64,000 nucleotides of DNA. It comes from Desulfovibrio sp. An276. Lineage in GTDB: Bacteria; Desulfobacterota; Desulfovibrionia; Desulfovibrionales; Desulfovibrionaceae. The notes below the pieces were generated by a model. That model was not told the origin of the DNA, did not search any database, and worked only from the letters and a program-made list of their open reading frames with translations. Of the stretch, positions 37,066-45,748 are shown piece by piece (within the stretch, counting starts at the first letter, position 1; each line of letters begins with the position of its first letter). The DNA is taken from NCBI RefSeq assembly GCF_002159665.1, contig NZ_NFJC01000007.1:20097-84096 (forward strand), in the 5' to 3' direction. The position numbers were made by a program, and so were the translations under genes.

Positions 37066-37105
37066 GGGCGGGATTCCAGGAAAAACCTGAGAATCCCGCC
37101 CTTTT
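37066..37105 (+). terminator. Intrinsic terminator
   Basis: GGGCGGGATTC/GAATCCCGCCC with an inner CAGG/CCTG stem and TTTT at the 3' side, directly after the stop codon of the large unknown gene. Confidence 0.9.
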
Positions 37106-37149
37106 CGCAAGGGATCGTCAGAGCTTACGCACCTAAGATCCTGTCAGGC

Positions 37150-37863
37150 CTAAAGAGACCTTTGCCCGCAGGCGAAGGCTGCCACGACCTTCCCCACAAC
37201 GGCTCGCTCCCAGACGTTCCCGTAGTTCTTCCTGAGACTGAAGCTCTCGGGAAAGCGCTTGCCCACGTTTTCGCTGAAGGCTATGCGCGTATCGTCCCTG
37301 GTCACCTGCAGGGAAACACGGCGAATACTGCACACGCCATCCGGGGAAGCCACAAGCATGTAGCATGCGTTGTCTGGTTGCCTGTCGTCCAAATCGACGA
37401 CGAGAATGTCGCCTGCGTTGTACTCGGGCTCAAGCTCATCCCTTGTGATACGCACAGCAACAAGATTCTTGCGTGTGCGCACAACAGGATGGTCGCAACG
37501 CAGATAGAACCAGTCCTTCACGTCGCCGTAGACATGGTTCCTGTCCCGCTTGCAGAACTCCTCAAGCTGAGGAATGGCTATGCAGCCATCCTCTGGTACA
37601 AGGCCTCTGCCAGCTGCGTCTGTGCAAACAGGCACAAGCTGCACATCCCTTGCAGTCGTGTTGCACAGGACAACGCTCACGCCAATCCGATCGAGAACCG
37701 GACCAATGGATTCGAGATTTGGGGAGCGCGTTCCCTTCAGCCACTGTGCAAGGGTTGGCTCGCTCAGGCCCAGTGCCTGTGCGGCTTGCCTGACGTTGTT
37801 GTTGTGGTACTTGCGAACATAGTTCTTCAGGATGTCAAGGATTTGTTCACAAAAATTGTTCAT
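37150..37863 (-). CDS. XRE-family regulator with an S24/LexA-like domain lacking catalytic residues
   Basis: A 237-residue transcription factor. Residues ~5-65 form a helix-turn-helix (VRQAAQALGLSEPTLAQWLKG). Residues ~110-230 resemble a CI/LexA C-terminal domain: DELEPEYNAGDILVVD aligns with the consensus GDSMEPT..GD, with Glu in place of the nucleophile Ser, and SIRRVS aligns with the Lys-bearing segment, with Arg in place of Lys. Autocleavage is therefore not expected. AGGAGGG precedes ATG 37863. It is next to a long AT-rich spacer that may contain its own operators. Confidence 0.85.
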   Translation of the reverse strand: MNNFCEQILDILKNYVRKYHNNNVRQAAQALGLSEPTLAQWLKGTRSPNLESIGPVLDRIGVSVVLCNTTARDVQLVPVCTDAAGRGLVPEDGCIAIPQLEEFCKRDRNHVYGDVKDWFYLRCDHPVVRTRKNLVAVRITRDELEPEYNAGDILVVDLDDRQPDNACYMLVASPDGVCSIRRVSLQVTRDDTRIAFSENVGKRFPESFSLRKNYGNVWERAVVGKVVAAFACGQRSL

Positions 37864-38341
37864 GATACCCTCCTGGGGAGTTAAAAGTTTTGTGCAATCA
37901 GGAGATTGTGTCCAACATTCAAACGAATATTTTCTCACGACAAAATACCTTCGATTGCATGTTGACAGCACTCCCTGCACGACACGAGAACAGAAAGAAA
38001 AAGAAATCTTTGCAACAAAACATTTACATTTTCGAAATGGCGTATTTAATATTATTTAATGCCATAAAAACAAAACAAATATCCATCAAGGAAAATTCGA
38101 AACAATCTTTCATTCAAATCTTTCTTTTTAAACACATCATAAATAACGTTTTGAACGAATATTCACATTTTTTCTTTCAGTGCCAGAATATCCCTTCAGG
38201 ATGATATTTCCGCGCCAGGGCTGCCCCTAGGGCGGATCTGGGGCAAGCCCCAATCCCCTCCTTGATCTTTTTTGCGATTTTCAGCAAAAGCAGGCCCTGC
38301 ACCACGGTCAAACCGTTTCGGGCAATTTGCAGGAGAGAGAG
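37864..38341. other. AT-rich spacer upstream of the S24-like regulator
   Basis: 478 bases, strikingly AT-rich at ~37900-38180, with no convincing gene. AACGAATATT occurs twice (near 37922 and 38153). Composition suggests a promoter/operator region or the scar of a past insertion. The final ~110 bases return to GC-rich sequence before rsmE. Confidence 0.5.
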
Positions 38342-39160
38342 ATGAGCGAAATCCACACTTTCTATGCCCCGGACCTTGCCGCACACACGGCTGCCGGCAC
38401 TTCCGGGGACCAGACAGCCGAAACTTGCACGCACATTGTGCTCGAAGGACAGGAATGCAAGCACCTTGTCAGCGTCCTGCGCCTGGGTCCCGGCGCAGAG
38501 GTGCGCCTCATGGACGGCATGGGGCACGTGGCAAGGGCCAGGGTCGAGCAGACGGACAAGAAAAAGGCCATCCTTTCCCTCATGGACGTGCAGGCAGTAC
38601 CCAGGCCCTCCTCCCTGCCTGTCATGGCGCTTGCCTTCAGCAAGGCCGTGCGCAGGGGCTTTTTCCTTGAAAAGGCCGTGGAGCTCGGAGCCCATGAGGT
38701 CTGGCTGTGGCAGGGAGATCACAGCCAGGGCAAGCTTCCCGCGGACGCAAGGGACAGTTGGCAGGCCAAGATGATCGCTGGCTGCAAGCAGAGCAGCAAT
38801 CCCTGGCTGCCCAATGTCAGGGCCTTTTCCAAAGGTCTTGCGGAGGTGGTCGACGCTGCTAGGGATTTCGAGCAGCACATTCTCCCCTGGGAGATGCAGC
38901 ATGATGTGCCCATGGTGACCGTAAACGAACTCGGACAGCCAGGCAGAACCATCTACATCATTGGCCCCGAAGGCGGCTTTTCCCAAAGGGAGCTCGATCT
39001 GCTCTCATCCTCTGGCTACAGGGCCGTGAGCTTTGGCCAGCGCATCCTGCGCTGCGAGACAGCGGCAACCCTCTGCCTTGGCCTGCACTGGTGGGCCTCG
39101 CAGCAGGAGGGACGGCCGGACGCGCCGCGTGAACAGGCGCAAGAACCAAAACAGCAATAG
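38342..39160 (+). CDS. rsmE: 16S rRNA (uracil(1498)-N(3))-methyltransferase
   Basis: SPOUT-class methyltransferase, 272 residues, modifying U1498 of 16S rRNA. The N-terminal PUA-like part (HIVLEGQECKHLVSVLRLGPG) and the C-terminal SAM knot (IIGPEGGFSQRELDLL, then LGQRILRCETAA-like FGQRILRCETAATLCL) are characteristic. AGGAG lies ahead of ATG 38342. Likely cotranscribed with rnhA 16 bases downstream. Confidence 0.94.
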   Translation: MSEIHTFYAPDLAAHTAAGTSGDQTAETCTHIVLEGQECKHLVSVLRLGPGAEVRLMDGMGHVARARVEQTDKKKAILSLMDVQAVPRPSSLPVMALAFSKAVRRGFFLEKAVELGAHEVWLWQGDHSQGKLPADARDSWQAKMIAGCKQSSNPWLPNVRAFSKGLAEVVDAARDFEQHILPWEMQHDVPMVTVNELGQPGRTIYIIGPEGGFSQRELDLLSSSGYRAVSFGQRILRCETAATLCLGLHWWASQQEGRPDAPREQAQEPKQQ

Positions 39161-39176
39161 CGAACAGAGACAAAAC

Positions 39177-39665
39177 ATGGCCAAGAAGGTAACCATCTAC
39201 ACGGACGGCTCCTGCCTCAGCAATCCCGGCGGCCCCGGAGGCTGGGCAGCCCTTTTGAGGCTCGACGGCACGGACCACGAAAAAATCATCAGTGGCGGGC
39301 TTGACTGCACGACCAACAATCGCATGGAAATCATGGCTGTGCTCATGGGCCTGCGCGCCCTGAATCAGCCCTGCGAGGTCACAGTGGTGACCGACAGCCA
39401 GTACGTTGCCAACAGCATCACCAAGGGCTGGCTCTTCTCCTGGGAAAAGAGCAATTTCCGCGACAAGAAGGGCAAGGTACGCCTGAACGACGATCTCTGG
39501 CGCCAGATGCTGACAGAGCTTCGCCGCCACAAGGTCACTGTCAAATGGATCGAGGGCCATGCGGGCCATGAGGAAAACGAGCTCTGCGACGAGACAGCCA
39601 GGGCCGTGGCATCCGGTGGCGGCCTTGAGCGGGACATGGGCTACGCGAAACAGGCAAGATTCTGA
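39177..39665 (+). CDS. rnhA: Ribonuclease HI
   Basis: A 162-residue endonuclease degrading the RNA strand of RNA:DNA hybrids. The catalytic acidic set is in YTDGSCLSNPG (Asp ~8), NRMEIMAVL (Glu ~47), VTDSQYV (Asp ~70) and the C-terminal ENELCDETAR (Asp); the handle region KGWLFSW is present too. The ribosome site is weak, so coupling to rsmE may help translation. Confidence 0.95.
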   Translation: MAKKVTIYTDGSCLSNPGGPGGWAALLRLDGTDHEKIISGGLDCTTNNRMEIMAVLMGLRALNQPCEVTVVTDSQYVANSITKGWLFSWEKSNFRDKKGKVRLNDDLWRQMLTELRRHKVTVKWIEGHAGHEENELCDETARAVASGGGLERDMGYAKQARF

Positions 39666-39680
39666 AAGCGGATACAGGAC

Positions 39681-39736
39681 AAGGGGCGGACAAGGTATCC
39701 CCGGGAAGATCCCCTGGGCACCCTGTCCGCCCCTTT
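39681..39736. terminator. Long-stem terminator between rnhA and the ydcF-like gene
   Basis: AAGGGGCGGACA at the left pairs with TGTCCGCCCCTT at the right, with a second partial stem inside (CCCCGGG...CCCTGGG). A short T run follows on the plus strand. Confidence 0.8.
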
Positions 39737-39762
39737 CATGATCACGTTTTTTTGGAAAACGG

Positions 39763-40530
39763 TTAGTAGAGGCCCAGCCTGATGGCCAAAAGGCCCAGGT
39801 ACTCATGCAGGGCATCAGAGACATCGTTCAGGTTTTCCGCAGTGGGCATGATGTCCATGAGAAGATGAAAATTCCAGTCGCGAGATCTGCGATAGTGGCT
39901 CGGATACATGACAACGTCGAGCCCTTCCCTGGCAAAGAGAAGCCGTACCCTTGGCGCATGCAGGGCAGGCGAAACCACAACAACCTTCCGAAGCCCCCTT
40001 TTCTCCAGGAGTTCCCTTGTTCGGCGCGCGTTCTCGGCAGTATTGCGGCTTTGATTCTCGGCAATGAGCATGTCCTTTGCAACACCCATCTGCCCGAATA
40101 TCCTGAGCGCTATGTCCGCCTCGCTGCCGTTTTCGCTGCGCACCTGGCCGCCGGAGACAAGCAGGGGCAGGCCTGTGGCCCTTTGCAGGCGAAAGGCTGT
40201 GAGCATGCTCTTGGCCATGATGGGCCCTGGCTGGCCAGTGCCGCCAATATCCGGCACGCCGCCCACGGAACCTGCACCCGTCATGACCATGAGATCACAT
40301 CCTGCCACCTCTTCCATGGGCGGCACAAGGATGGCTTCCTCCAGGGGTGCGCAGACAAGGTTTGCCACAATCCTCAAGGAGCAGAGCCATAAAAGGAGGG
40401 CTGCCACAAAAAACACTCCCCAGCCCTTCCTGCGCCTTGCAAGGAAAAAAATCCCTGCCAGAAGAAGGATGAGGATGACGAGGCCTGGCGGCAGGATCCA
40501 CTGGTAGCAAAATTTGATGAATTCGAGCAT
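39763..40530 (-). CDS. YdcF/ElyC-family (DUF218) membrane protein
   Basis: A 255-residue protein with two N-terminal membrane helices (~8-30 and ~36-55) and a DUF218 domain: LMVMTGAG (~83), PLLVSGGQVRSENGSEADIA (~122), ENQSRNTAENA (~158) and VVVVSPALHAPRVRLLF (~182). Relatives (ElyC) influence envelope precursor metabolism. ATG 40530 has GGAGGG upstream. It diverges from glf. Confidence 0.88.
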   Translation of the reverse strand: MLEFIKFCYQWILPPGLVILILLLAGIFFLARRRKGWGVFFVAALLLWLCSLRIVANLVCAPLEEAILVPPMEEVAGCDLMVMTGAGSVGGVPDIGGTGQPGPIMAKSMLTAFRLQRATGLPLLVSGGQVRSENGSEADIALRIFGQMGVAKDMLIAENQSRNTAENARRTRELLEKRGLRKVVVVSPALHAPRVRLLFAREGLDVVMYPSHYRRSRDWNFHLLMDIMPTAENLNDVSDALHEYLGLLAIRLGLY

Positions 40531-40754
40531 GGCGCGTGCCCTCCGGGCAGAATACTGCGGGACCAATCCCGCAAGGCCCTCCTCTGCAGGGAGATGCGCC
40601 TCCTGTCAAGCCCCAGACTTGCCCCTTGCCAGATGAAGCCCAACATGGCAAAGAGGCTGCACGCCACCTGGGAGCTTTCCCAGGACAGAGCGACAAACAC
40701 CCTGCCGATAGTGCAGGGCACAAGAGAGACACAAAAAAACAAGGAACAGGTCGT

Positions 40755-41894
40755 ATGCATACCATCATTGTCGGAGCAGGGTTCTGGGGCGCAGTCATAG
40801 CCGAGCGCATGGCAAGCGTTCTTGGCTGCGAGGTCACGGTCATAGACGAGCGCGCCCACATTGGCGGCAACTGCCATTCTTCCCTGGACGAGGAAACTGG
40901 CATCGAGTGCCACCGCTACGGTTCGCACATCTTCCATACCTCAAGCGAGGAGGTCTGGAACTACATCAACCGCTTCTCGGCCTTCAACGGCTATCAGCAC
41001 AAGGTCTTCACCATGTGTCGGGGCAAAGTCTATACCATGCCCATCAATCTCTCCACCATCGAGAGCTTCTACGGCAGGCACATGACCCCTTCCGAGGCAG
41101 AGGCCTTTTTGCAGGCCGAAATCGCCCGCGATCGCACCGACAATCCCGCAAACCTCGAGGAAAAGGCCATCTCCCTCATAGGCAGGCCCCTCTACGAGGC
41201 CTTCATACAGGGCTATACGCAAAAGCAGTGGGAACATGACCCAAGGCTTCTGCCAGCCAATATCATCACCCGCCTGCCCTTCAGGACAAGCTACAACGCC
41301 AACTACTTTTCCGATCCCTGGCAGGGCGTCCCGGTAGACGGCTATTTCAAAATCTTCGAGCGCATGCTGGACAATCCCCGCATCACCCTGAAACTCGAAA
41401 CCTCCTTCGAAAGCGTGCAGGGCTCTCTTCCCAAAGACACTCTTGTCGTCTACACGGGCCTGCCGGACAGGCTCTTCGACTACAGGTTTGGCGAGCTTGA
41501 GTGGCGCAGCCTGCGTTTCGAGTGGGAAGTGGTGCCCGTGCGCGACTGGCAGGGCACTGCAGTCATGAACTACGCAGACAGGGACGTGCCCTATACCCGC
41601 ATCCACGAATTCAAGCACTACCATCCGGAACGGACTGTTCCCATGCAGAGCAGCAAATCCGTCATCTGCCGCGAATACTCCAGAACCTGGCACAGGGGCG
41701 ACGAGGCCTACTATCCCGTGAACGACGAGAAAAACAACGCCCTCTACGCAAGGTACCAGGCCGAGGCTGCGAAAAACCCCAACCTCATCCTCGGAGGCCG
41801 CCTTGGTGCCTACCGCTACTGGGACATGGACAAGGCCATTGCCGACGCGCTCACAACCTTCAGGGAAAAAATCGCACCCAGATTCGGCAAATAG
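40755..41894 (+). CDS. glf: UDP-galactopyranose mutase
   Basis: FAD enzyme, 379 residues, interconverting UDP-galactopyranose and UDP-galactofuranose for surface polysaccharides. The N-terminal FAD motif GAGFWGAVIAERMA (~7-20), HIGGNCHSS, the GSHIFHTSSEEVW and YTQKQWEHDP active-site segments, and GGRLGAYRYWDMD near the C-terminus match the family throughout. AGGAACAGG precedes the ATG. No other sugar genes adjoin it. Confidence 0.95.
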   Translation: MHTIIVGAGFWGAVIAERMASVLGCEVTVIDERAHIGGNCHSSLDEETGIECHRYGSHIFHTSSEEVWNYINRFSAFNGYQHKVFTMCRGKVYTMPINLSTIESFYGRHMTPSEAEAFLQAEIARDRTDNPANLEEKAISLIGRPLYEAFIQGYTQKQWEHDPRLLPANIITRLPFRTSYNANYFSDPWQGVPVDGYFKIFERMLDNPRITLKLETSFESVQGSLPKDTLVVYTGLPDRLFDYRFGELEWRSLRFEWEVVPVRDWQGTAVMNYADRDVPYTRIHEFKHYHPERTVPMQSSKSVICREYSRTWHRGDEAYYPVNDEKNNALYARYQAEAAKNPNLILGGRLGAYRYWDMDKAIADALTTFREKIAPRFGK

Positions 41895-41920
41895 CCAGCA
41901 AACAAATCCTGCGAAGACAA

Positions 41921-41962
41921 GGGCCCCGCGCATCCTCCTCAAAAGGGGAATGCGCGGGGCCC
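41921..41962. terminator. Bidirectional terminator between glf and nrdD
   Basis: 13-bp stem GGGCCCCGCGCAT/ATGCGCGGGGCCC with a 16-base loop. No strong T run, but the stem is very stable. Confidence 0.8.
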
Positions 41963-41983
41963 GCCTGCTTTCAAAAAAACTTT

Positions 41984-44305
41984 CTAGATGTCTGCCTCTT
42001 CGTCCGTGTTTCTGCCGTAGATGGGCATGGGCACGTTGGCAAAGCGTCTTTTCAGTTCGTAATACTGATCCTCGGTGATGGGCTCGCCCTCGTGGCGGCC
42101 GCAGCGCGGACACACGTCGTTGATGATGCCAACGTAGCCGCACACGGGATCTCGATCCACAGGGTGGTTGATGGAGCCGTAGCCCACGCCCTTGTCGTGC
42201 ATGTAGCAGATAATGGTCTCGAAGGCCTGAAGGTTCTTCGTGGGATCCCCGTCAAGCTCCACGTAGGTGATGTGGCCCGCGTTGGTGAAGGCGTGGTAGG
42301 GAGCCTCGATGTCGATCTTCCTGAAGGCCTTGATGGGATAGTACACTGGCACATGGAAGGAGTTCGTGTAGTATTCCCTGTCCGTCACACCCGGGACAAC
42401 GCCGAAGCGCTGTCTGTCCAGGCGCACGAAACGGCCGGAAAGGCCTTCCGCAGGAGTGGCAATAAGGGTGAAGTTGAGCTTTTGCCTTGCCGACTCCTCG
42501 TCCATGCGCTCGCGCATATGAGCCACGATGCGCAGGCCAAGCTTCTGGGACTCCTCGCTTTCGCCGTGATGCTTGCCTGTGAGGGCCACGAGGGTTTCGG
42601 CAAGACCGATGAAGCCCACGGTCAGGGTACCGTGCTTCAGAATCTCGCCTATCTTCTCGTCCCAGGCAAGTTTCTTGCTGTCGATCCATACTCCCTCGCC
42701 CATGAGGAAGGGGTAGTTGGACACCCTGCGCTCGGACTGGATGGCAAGGCGGTGCAGAAGCTGGCGGATGACAAGATCAATCATGTCGTCCAGAAGGCCG
42801 AAGAACTTGTCCACATCCCCCTCTGCCAGAAGGGCAAGCCTTGGCAGATTCACGGAAGTAAAGGACAAATTGCCGCGACCACAGGTCACCTCGCGCGTGG
42901 GATCGTAGACATTGCCCATGACGCGGGTGCGGCAGCCCATGTAGGCCACCTCGGAATTGTAGTCGCCAGGGCGGTAGTACTGAAGGTTGAAGGGAGCGTC
43001 GAGGTTGGAGAAATTCGGGAAAAGGCGCTTTGCGGACACACGCATGGCCAGCTTGAAGAGATCGTGATTGGGATCCTTTGGATCGTAGCTGACGCCCTTC
43101 TTCATCTTGAAGATCTGCACAGGGAAGATGGCTGTCTCACCGCCGCCAAGGCCGCTTTCAGTTGCCAGAAGAAGCTGACGCGTCACCATGCGGCCTTCCG
43201 GGCTTGTGTCCGTGCCGTAGTTGATGGAGGAGAAGGGAACCTGTGCACCAGCCCTGGAGTTCATGGTGTTCAGATTGTGGATGAGCGCCTCCATGGCCTG
43301 GTAGGTGTCGCGCTCAGTGCGGCGCAGGGCTGTCTTTTCCGCGTAGGCGGCCAGGGCCTTGCCCTTTTGGGGATCCATGGTGGAGGTCCCTTCCTTGGCA
43401 AGGAGCTGCAGGGCCATGCAGGTGCGCTTTGCGAGATCCGGCAGGGCCAGCATGTTCACAGGCTCTATGTGGGCAACTATCTCGGCAGTGAGATTTGCAG
43501 CACTCTCGTGATCCGCATCTTCCTCGATCTCGATCCAGGCTGTCATGGCGTCCGTGTAGGCCTTGCGGAAGGTCTGGGCAACGCCTGGAGCCATGGCAAA
43601 GTCGAAGTTGGGTATGGACTGGCCGCCGTGCATCTCGTTCTGGTTGGCCTGGATGATGATACAGGCAAGGGCCGCACGGGAAATGATGTTCTTCGGGGGG
43701 CGCAAATGGCCGTGGCCGGTGGAAAAGCCGTTGGCAAAAAGCTTCAGGGGATCGATCTGGCAGCAGGTCTCAGTAAGCAGATAGAAGTCCTCGTCGTGGA
43801 TGTGGATGTCGCCCGAGACGTGGGCAGCGGCAATGTCCGCGGGCAGCACATGGTGGTTACAGAAATACTTGGCTCCCTCGGAGCCGTATTTGAGCATGGT
43901 GCCCATGGAACTGTCGCCGTTCACGTTGGCGTTCTCGCGCTTCATGTCCACTGCGTGGGCAGGGGAGAAGGTGAGCGCGTCGTAGATGCGCATGAGCGCA
44001 CCCTGCACATCGCGGCGGCGGGCATGATCCGCACGGTAGAGGATATAGGCCTTGGCTGTGGCCGCAAAGCCGAGCTCAATCAGGGTGTATTCCACCAGAT
44101 CCTGCACGTGTTCCACTGTCACTGCGTGCTTGTCCGGATCAAGCTGCTCGATCACCTTGTCGGTCACAAGTTCGATGTCCTGATCCGTCATGATGCCCTC
44201 GCCCTCCGGCACATCGTGGGCAGCGCCGTAAATGGCAGCACAGATCTTGCCGCGGTCAAAGGGAACCATTTTCCCATCACGTTTCGTAATGGACTTTGGG
44301 ATCAT
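41984..44305 (-). CDS. nrdD: Anaerobic (class III) ribonucleoside-triphosphate reductase
   Basis: Glycyl-radical enzyme, 773 residues, making deoxyribonucleotides without oxygen. An ATP-cone regulatory domain forms the first ~100 residues (IPKSITKRDGKMVPFD). The catalytic core includes GQSIPNFDFAMAPGV and YMGCRTRVMGN; the C-terminus has the glycyl-radical segment VCGYVG and the zinc-site cysteines CPRCGR. AAGGAG precedes ATG 44305. The activating enzyme gene nrdG is not adjacent and not seen in the window. Confidence 0.95.
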   Translation of the reverse strand: MIPKSITKRDGKMVPFDRGKICAAIYGAAHDVPEGEGIMTDQDIELVTDKVIEQLDPDKHAVTVEHVQDLVEYTLIELGFAATAKAYILYRADHARRRDVQGALMRIYDALTFSPAHAVDMKRENANVNGDSSMGTMLKYGSEGAKYFCNHHVLPADIAAAHVSGDIHIHDEDFYLLTETCCQIDPLKLFANGFSTGHGHLRPPKNIISRAALACIIIQANQNEMHGGQSIPNFDFAMAPGVAQTFRKAYTDAMTAWIEIEEDADHESAANLTAEIVAHIEPVNMLALPDLAKRTCMALQLLAKEGTSTMDPQKGKALAAYAEKTALRRTERDTYQAMEALIHNLNTMNSRAGAQVPFSSINYGTDTSPEGRMVTRQLLLATESGLGGGETAIFPVQIFKMKKGVSYDPKDPNHDLFKLAMRVSAKRLFPNFSNLDAPFNLQYYRPGDYNSEVAYMGCRTRVMGNVYDPTREVTCGRGNLSFTSVNLPRLALLAEGDVDKFFGLLDDMIDLVIRQLLHRLAIQSERRVSNYPFLMGEGVWIDSKKLAWDEKIGEILKHGTLTVGFIGLAETLVALTGKHHGESEESQKLGLRIVAHMRERMDEESARQKLNFTLIATPAEGLSGRFVRLDRQRFGVVPGVTDREYYTNSFHVPVYYPIKAFRKIDIEAPYHAFTNAGHITYVELDGDPTKNLQAFETIICYMHDKGVGYGSINHPVDRDPVCGYVGIINDVCPRCGRHEGEPITEDQYYELKRRFANVPMPIYGRNTDEEADI

Positions 44306-44316
44306 GACAACTCCTT

Positions 44317-44333
44317 GAATTATAATATAATTC
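44317..44333. promoter_or_regulatory. AT-rich palindrome just upstream of nrdD
   Basis: GAATTAT-AAT-ATAATTC, flanked by a direct repeat of CCTTGAA (44313-44319 and 44333-44339). It overlaps or abuts the nrdD ribosome site region on the minus strand, so it may be an operator or a translation-affecting stem. It does not match the NrdR box well. Confidence 0.4.
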
Positions 44334-44339
44334 CTTGAA

Positions 44340-44803
44340 AATAAAAACGAAAAAAAATCCGACTGGATCCTGCCGGACAGGCCTTGCCCCATACGGGAAC
44401 CCGGGTAATATAATCTTTGGGCCTCCCCTGTCCAGAAGGCCGCAGGCTCGCAACACAACTTACGCAGGGAAGAGACTTTTTTCACTTGCCAGATGCCGGC
44501 TTCAACCGCCTTTCGCGTGGCCCAAGACAGGCGGGAGGAAAAATTTTTCTGCCCAAAAGGACCGGACCCGGGACCCCCAGGGAACCCATGTGGCAGTTTT
44601 GGGCAGCTCTGGTCTTTTCCTGCTTTTTGGGGCAGTCTTGCCGCGAAAAAGAGGGTTCACGGGAAGCAGAGCCCCATTTGCCCCTGAGCAGAATGGGCAA
44701 ATCTTTGCCACAAAAGCCCCTCGCGAAGCACACTTGCCCGTGGTATCAAAGCCCATCTCCCCAATTTCGGGAAATCCCCAAAATTCCCTGCAGGAAAAAC
44801 CCC
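44340..44803. other. Intergenic region between nrdD and larC-like gene
   Basis: About 460 bases with no supportable gene; open frames there are in GC-rich DNA without ribosome sites. No known riboswitch motif or tRNA was recognised. It should hold divergent promoters. Confidence 0.45.
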
Positions 44804-45703
44804 ATGCAAGACAAGACAAAAGGGCCGGAAAACGGCCTGACACAAGGGTCAGAAACCCATATACACGATCACGAACATGCTTGCGGGCACCATGATCACC
44901 ATCACGATCATGACCACGGCCATGTTCACGAACACCACCACGAGCATGGCCATCACGAATGCGCAGGACACGAGCGTATCCTGACCATACGCATGCATTC
45001 CGGTCTTTCCGGGGACATGTTCCTCGCGGGTCTGCTCGGCCTTACCGGCATTTCCATGGACGAGGTCGAGGCCATACTGGGCGGGCTTATGCCGGAACTC
45101 TCCGGCTGCCTCGCACTTGAGCGCGTGGAGGTGAACGCCATTGGCGGCCTGCACGCGAAGGTAACCCTGCCCCATCAGCACAGCCACCGCACCCTGGCAG
45201 ACGTGGAGGCCATCATTGAGGCAAGCTCCATGCAGGACGCTGCGAAAAAATACGCCCTTGCCGCCTTTACAATGCTTGCCAGGGCCGAGGGCAGTGTGCA
45301 CGGCAAAAGCCCAAGCTCGGTTCACTTCCACGAAGTGGGCGCCCTGGACAGCATCCTGGACACCTGCCTTTCCTGCGAGCTCTTCTGTCGCCTTGGAGTG
45401 GACAGACTCGTGGCAAGCCCCCTGCCCCTGGGCGACGGCCAAGTGACCTGTGCCCACGGCATCCTGCCTGTGCCAGCGCCAGCCGTGCTGGAGCTTCTGG
45501 AAAACATTCCGGTCAGACCCTTCAACGGCGAGGGAGAAACAGTGACGCCCACTGCCATTTCCCTTTTGCGGGCCTTCGGAGCCGAATTCGGCCCCTGGCC
45601 GCGCATGGTCATGCAAAAAAAGGCCCTGGCCTACGGCACAAGGGTTTTTGCCAACGCGCCCAACGGAGCGCTCTTTGCGTACGGTCAGGCACTGGACTAC
45701 TGA
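44804..45703 (+). CDS. LarC1-like nickel pincer cofactor insertion protein with a His-rich N-terminus
   Basis: A 299-residue protein. Residues 19-56 contain about 20 histidines in 38 residues, a probable nickel-storage or nickel-chaperone segment. Residues ~58-295 match the first domain of LarC (MHSGLSGDMFLAGLLGLTG, SVHFHEVGALDSILD, ASPLPLGDGQVTCAHGILPVPAPA, VTPTAISLL). Normal LarC continues with a second domain; here the frame ends (GQALDY) and the next gene starts 45 bases later, so LarC2 is absent. CAGGAA precedes ATG 44804. No other lar gene is nearby, so lactate racemization cannot be concluded. Confidence 0.85.
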   Translation: MQDKTKGPENGLTQGSETHIHDHEHACGHHDHHHDHDHGHVHEHHHEHGHHECAGHERILTIRMHSGLSGDMFLAGLLGLTGISMDEVEAILGGLMPELSGCLALERVEVNAIGGLHAKVTLPHQHSHRTLADVEAIIEASSMQDAAKKYALAAFTMLARAEGSVHGKSPSSVHFHEVGALDSILDTCLSCELFCRLGVDRLVASPLPLGDGQVTCAHGILPVPAPAVLELLENIPVRPFNGEGETVTPTAISLLRAFGAEFGPWPRMVMQKKALAYGTRVFANAPNGALFAYGQALDY

Positions 45704-45748
45704 AAAGGGAGTGTTTCCCGGATCCTGTTTTCGGGAGGAAAAAAAATC

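Noticed and set aside
37150..37863. Prophage remnant around the S24-like regulator
   Set aside because: No integrase, structural or lysis genes nearby; flanking genes are housekeeping.
44306..44803. Protein-coding frame upstream of the LarC-like gene
   Set aside because: Longer in-frame extension has no ribosome site and reads as low-quality sequence; ATG 44804 has CAGGAA.
45704..45748. LarC2 domain reached by programmed frameshift
   Set aside because: Only 45 bases separate the stop from the next gene's ATG, too short for the second domain in any frame.
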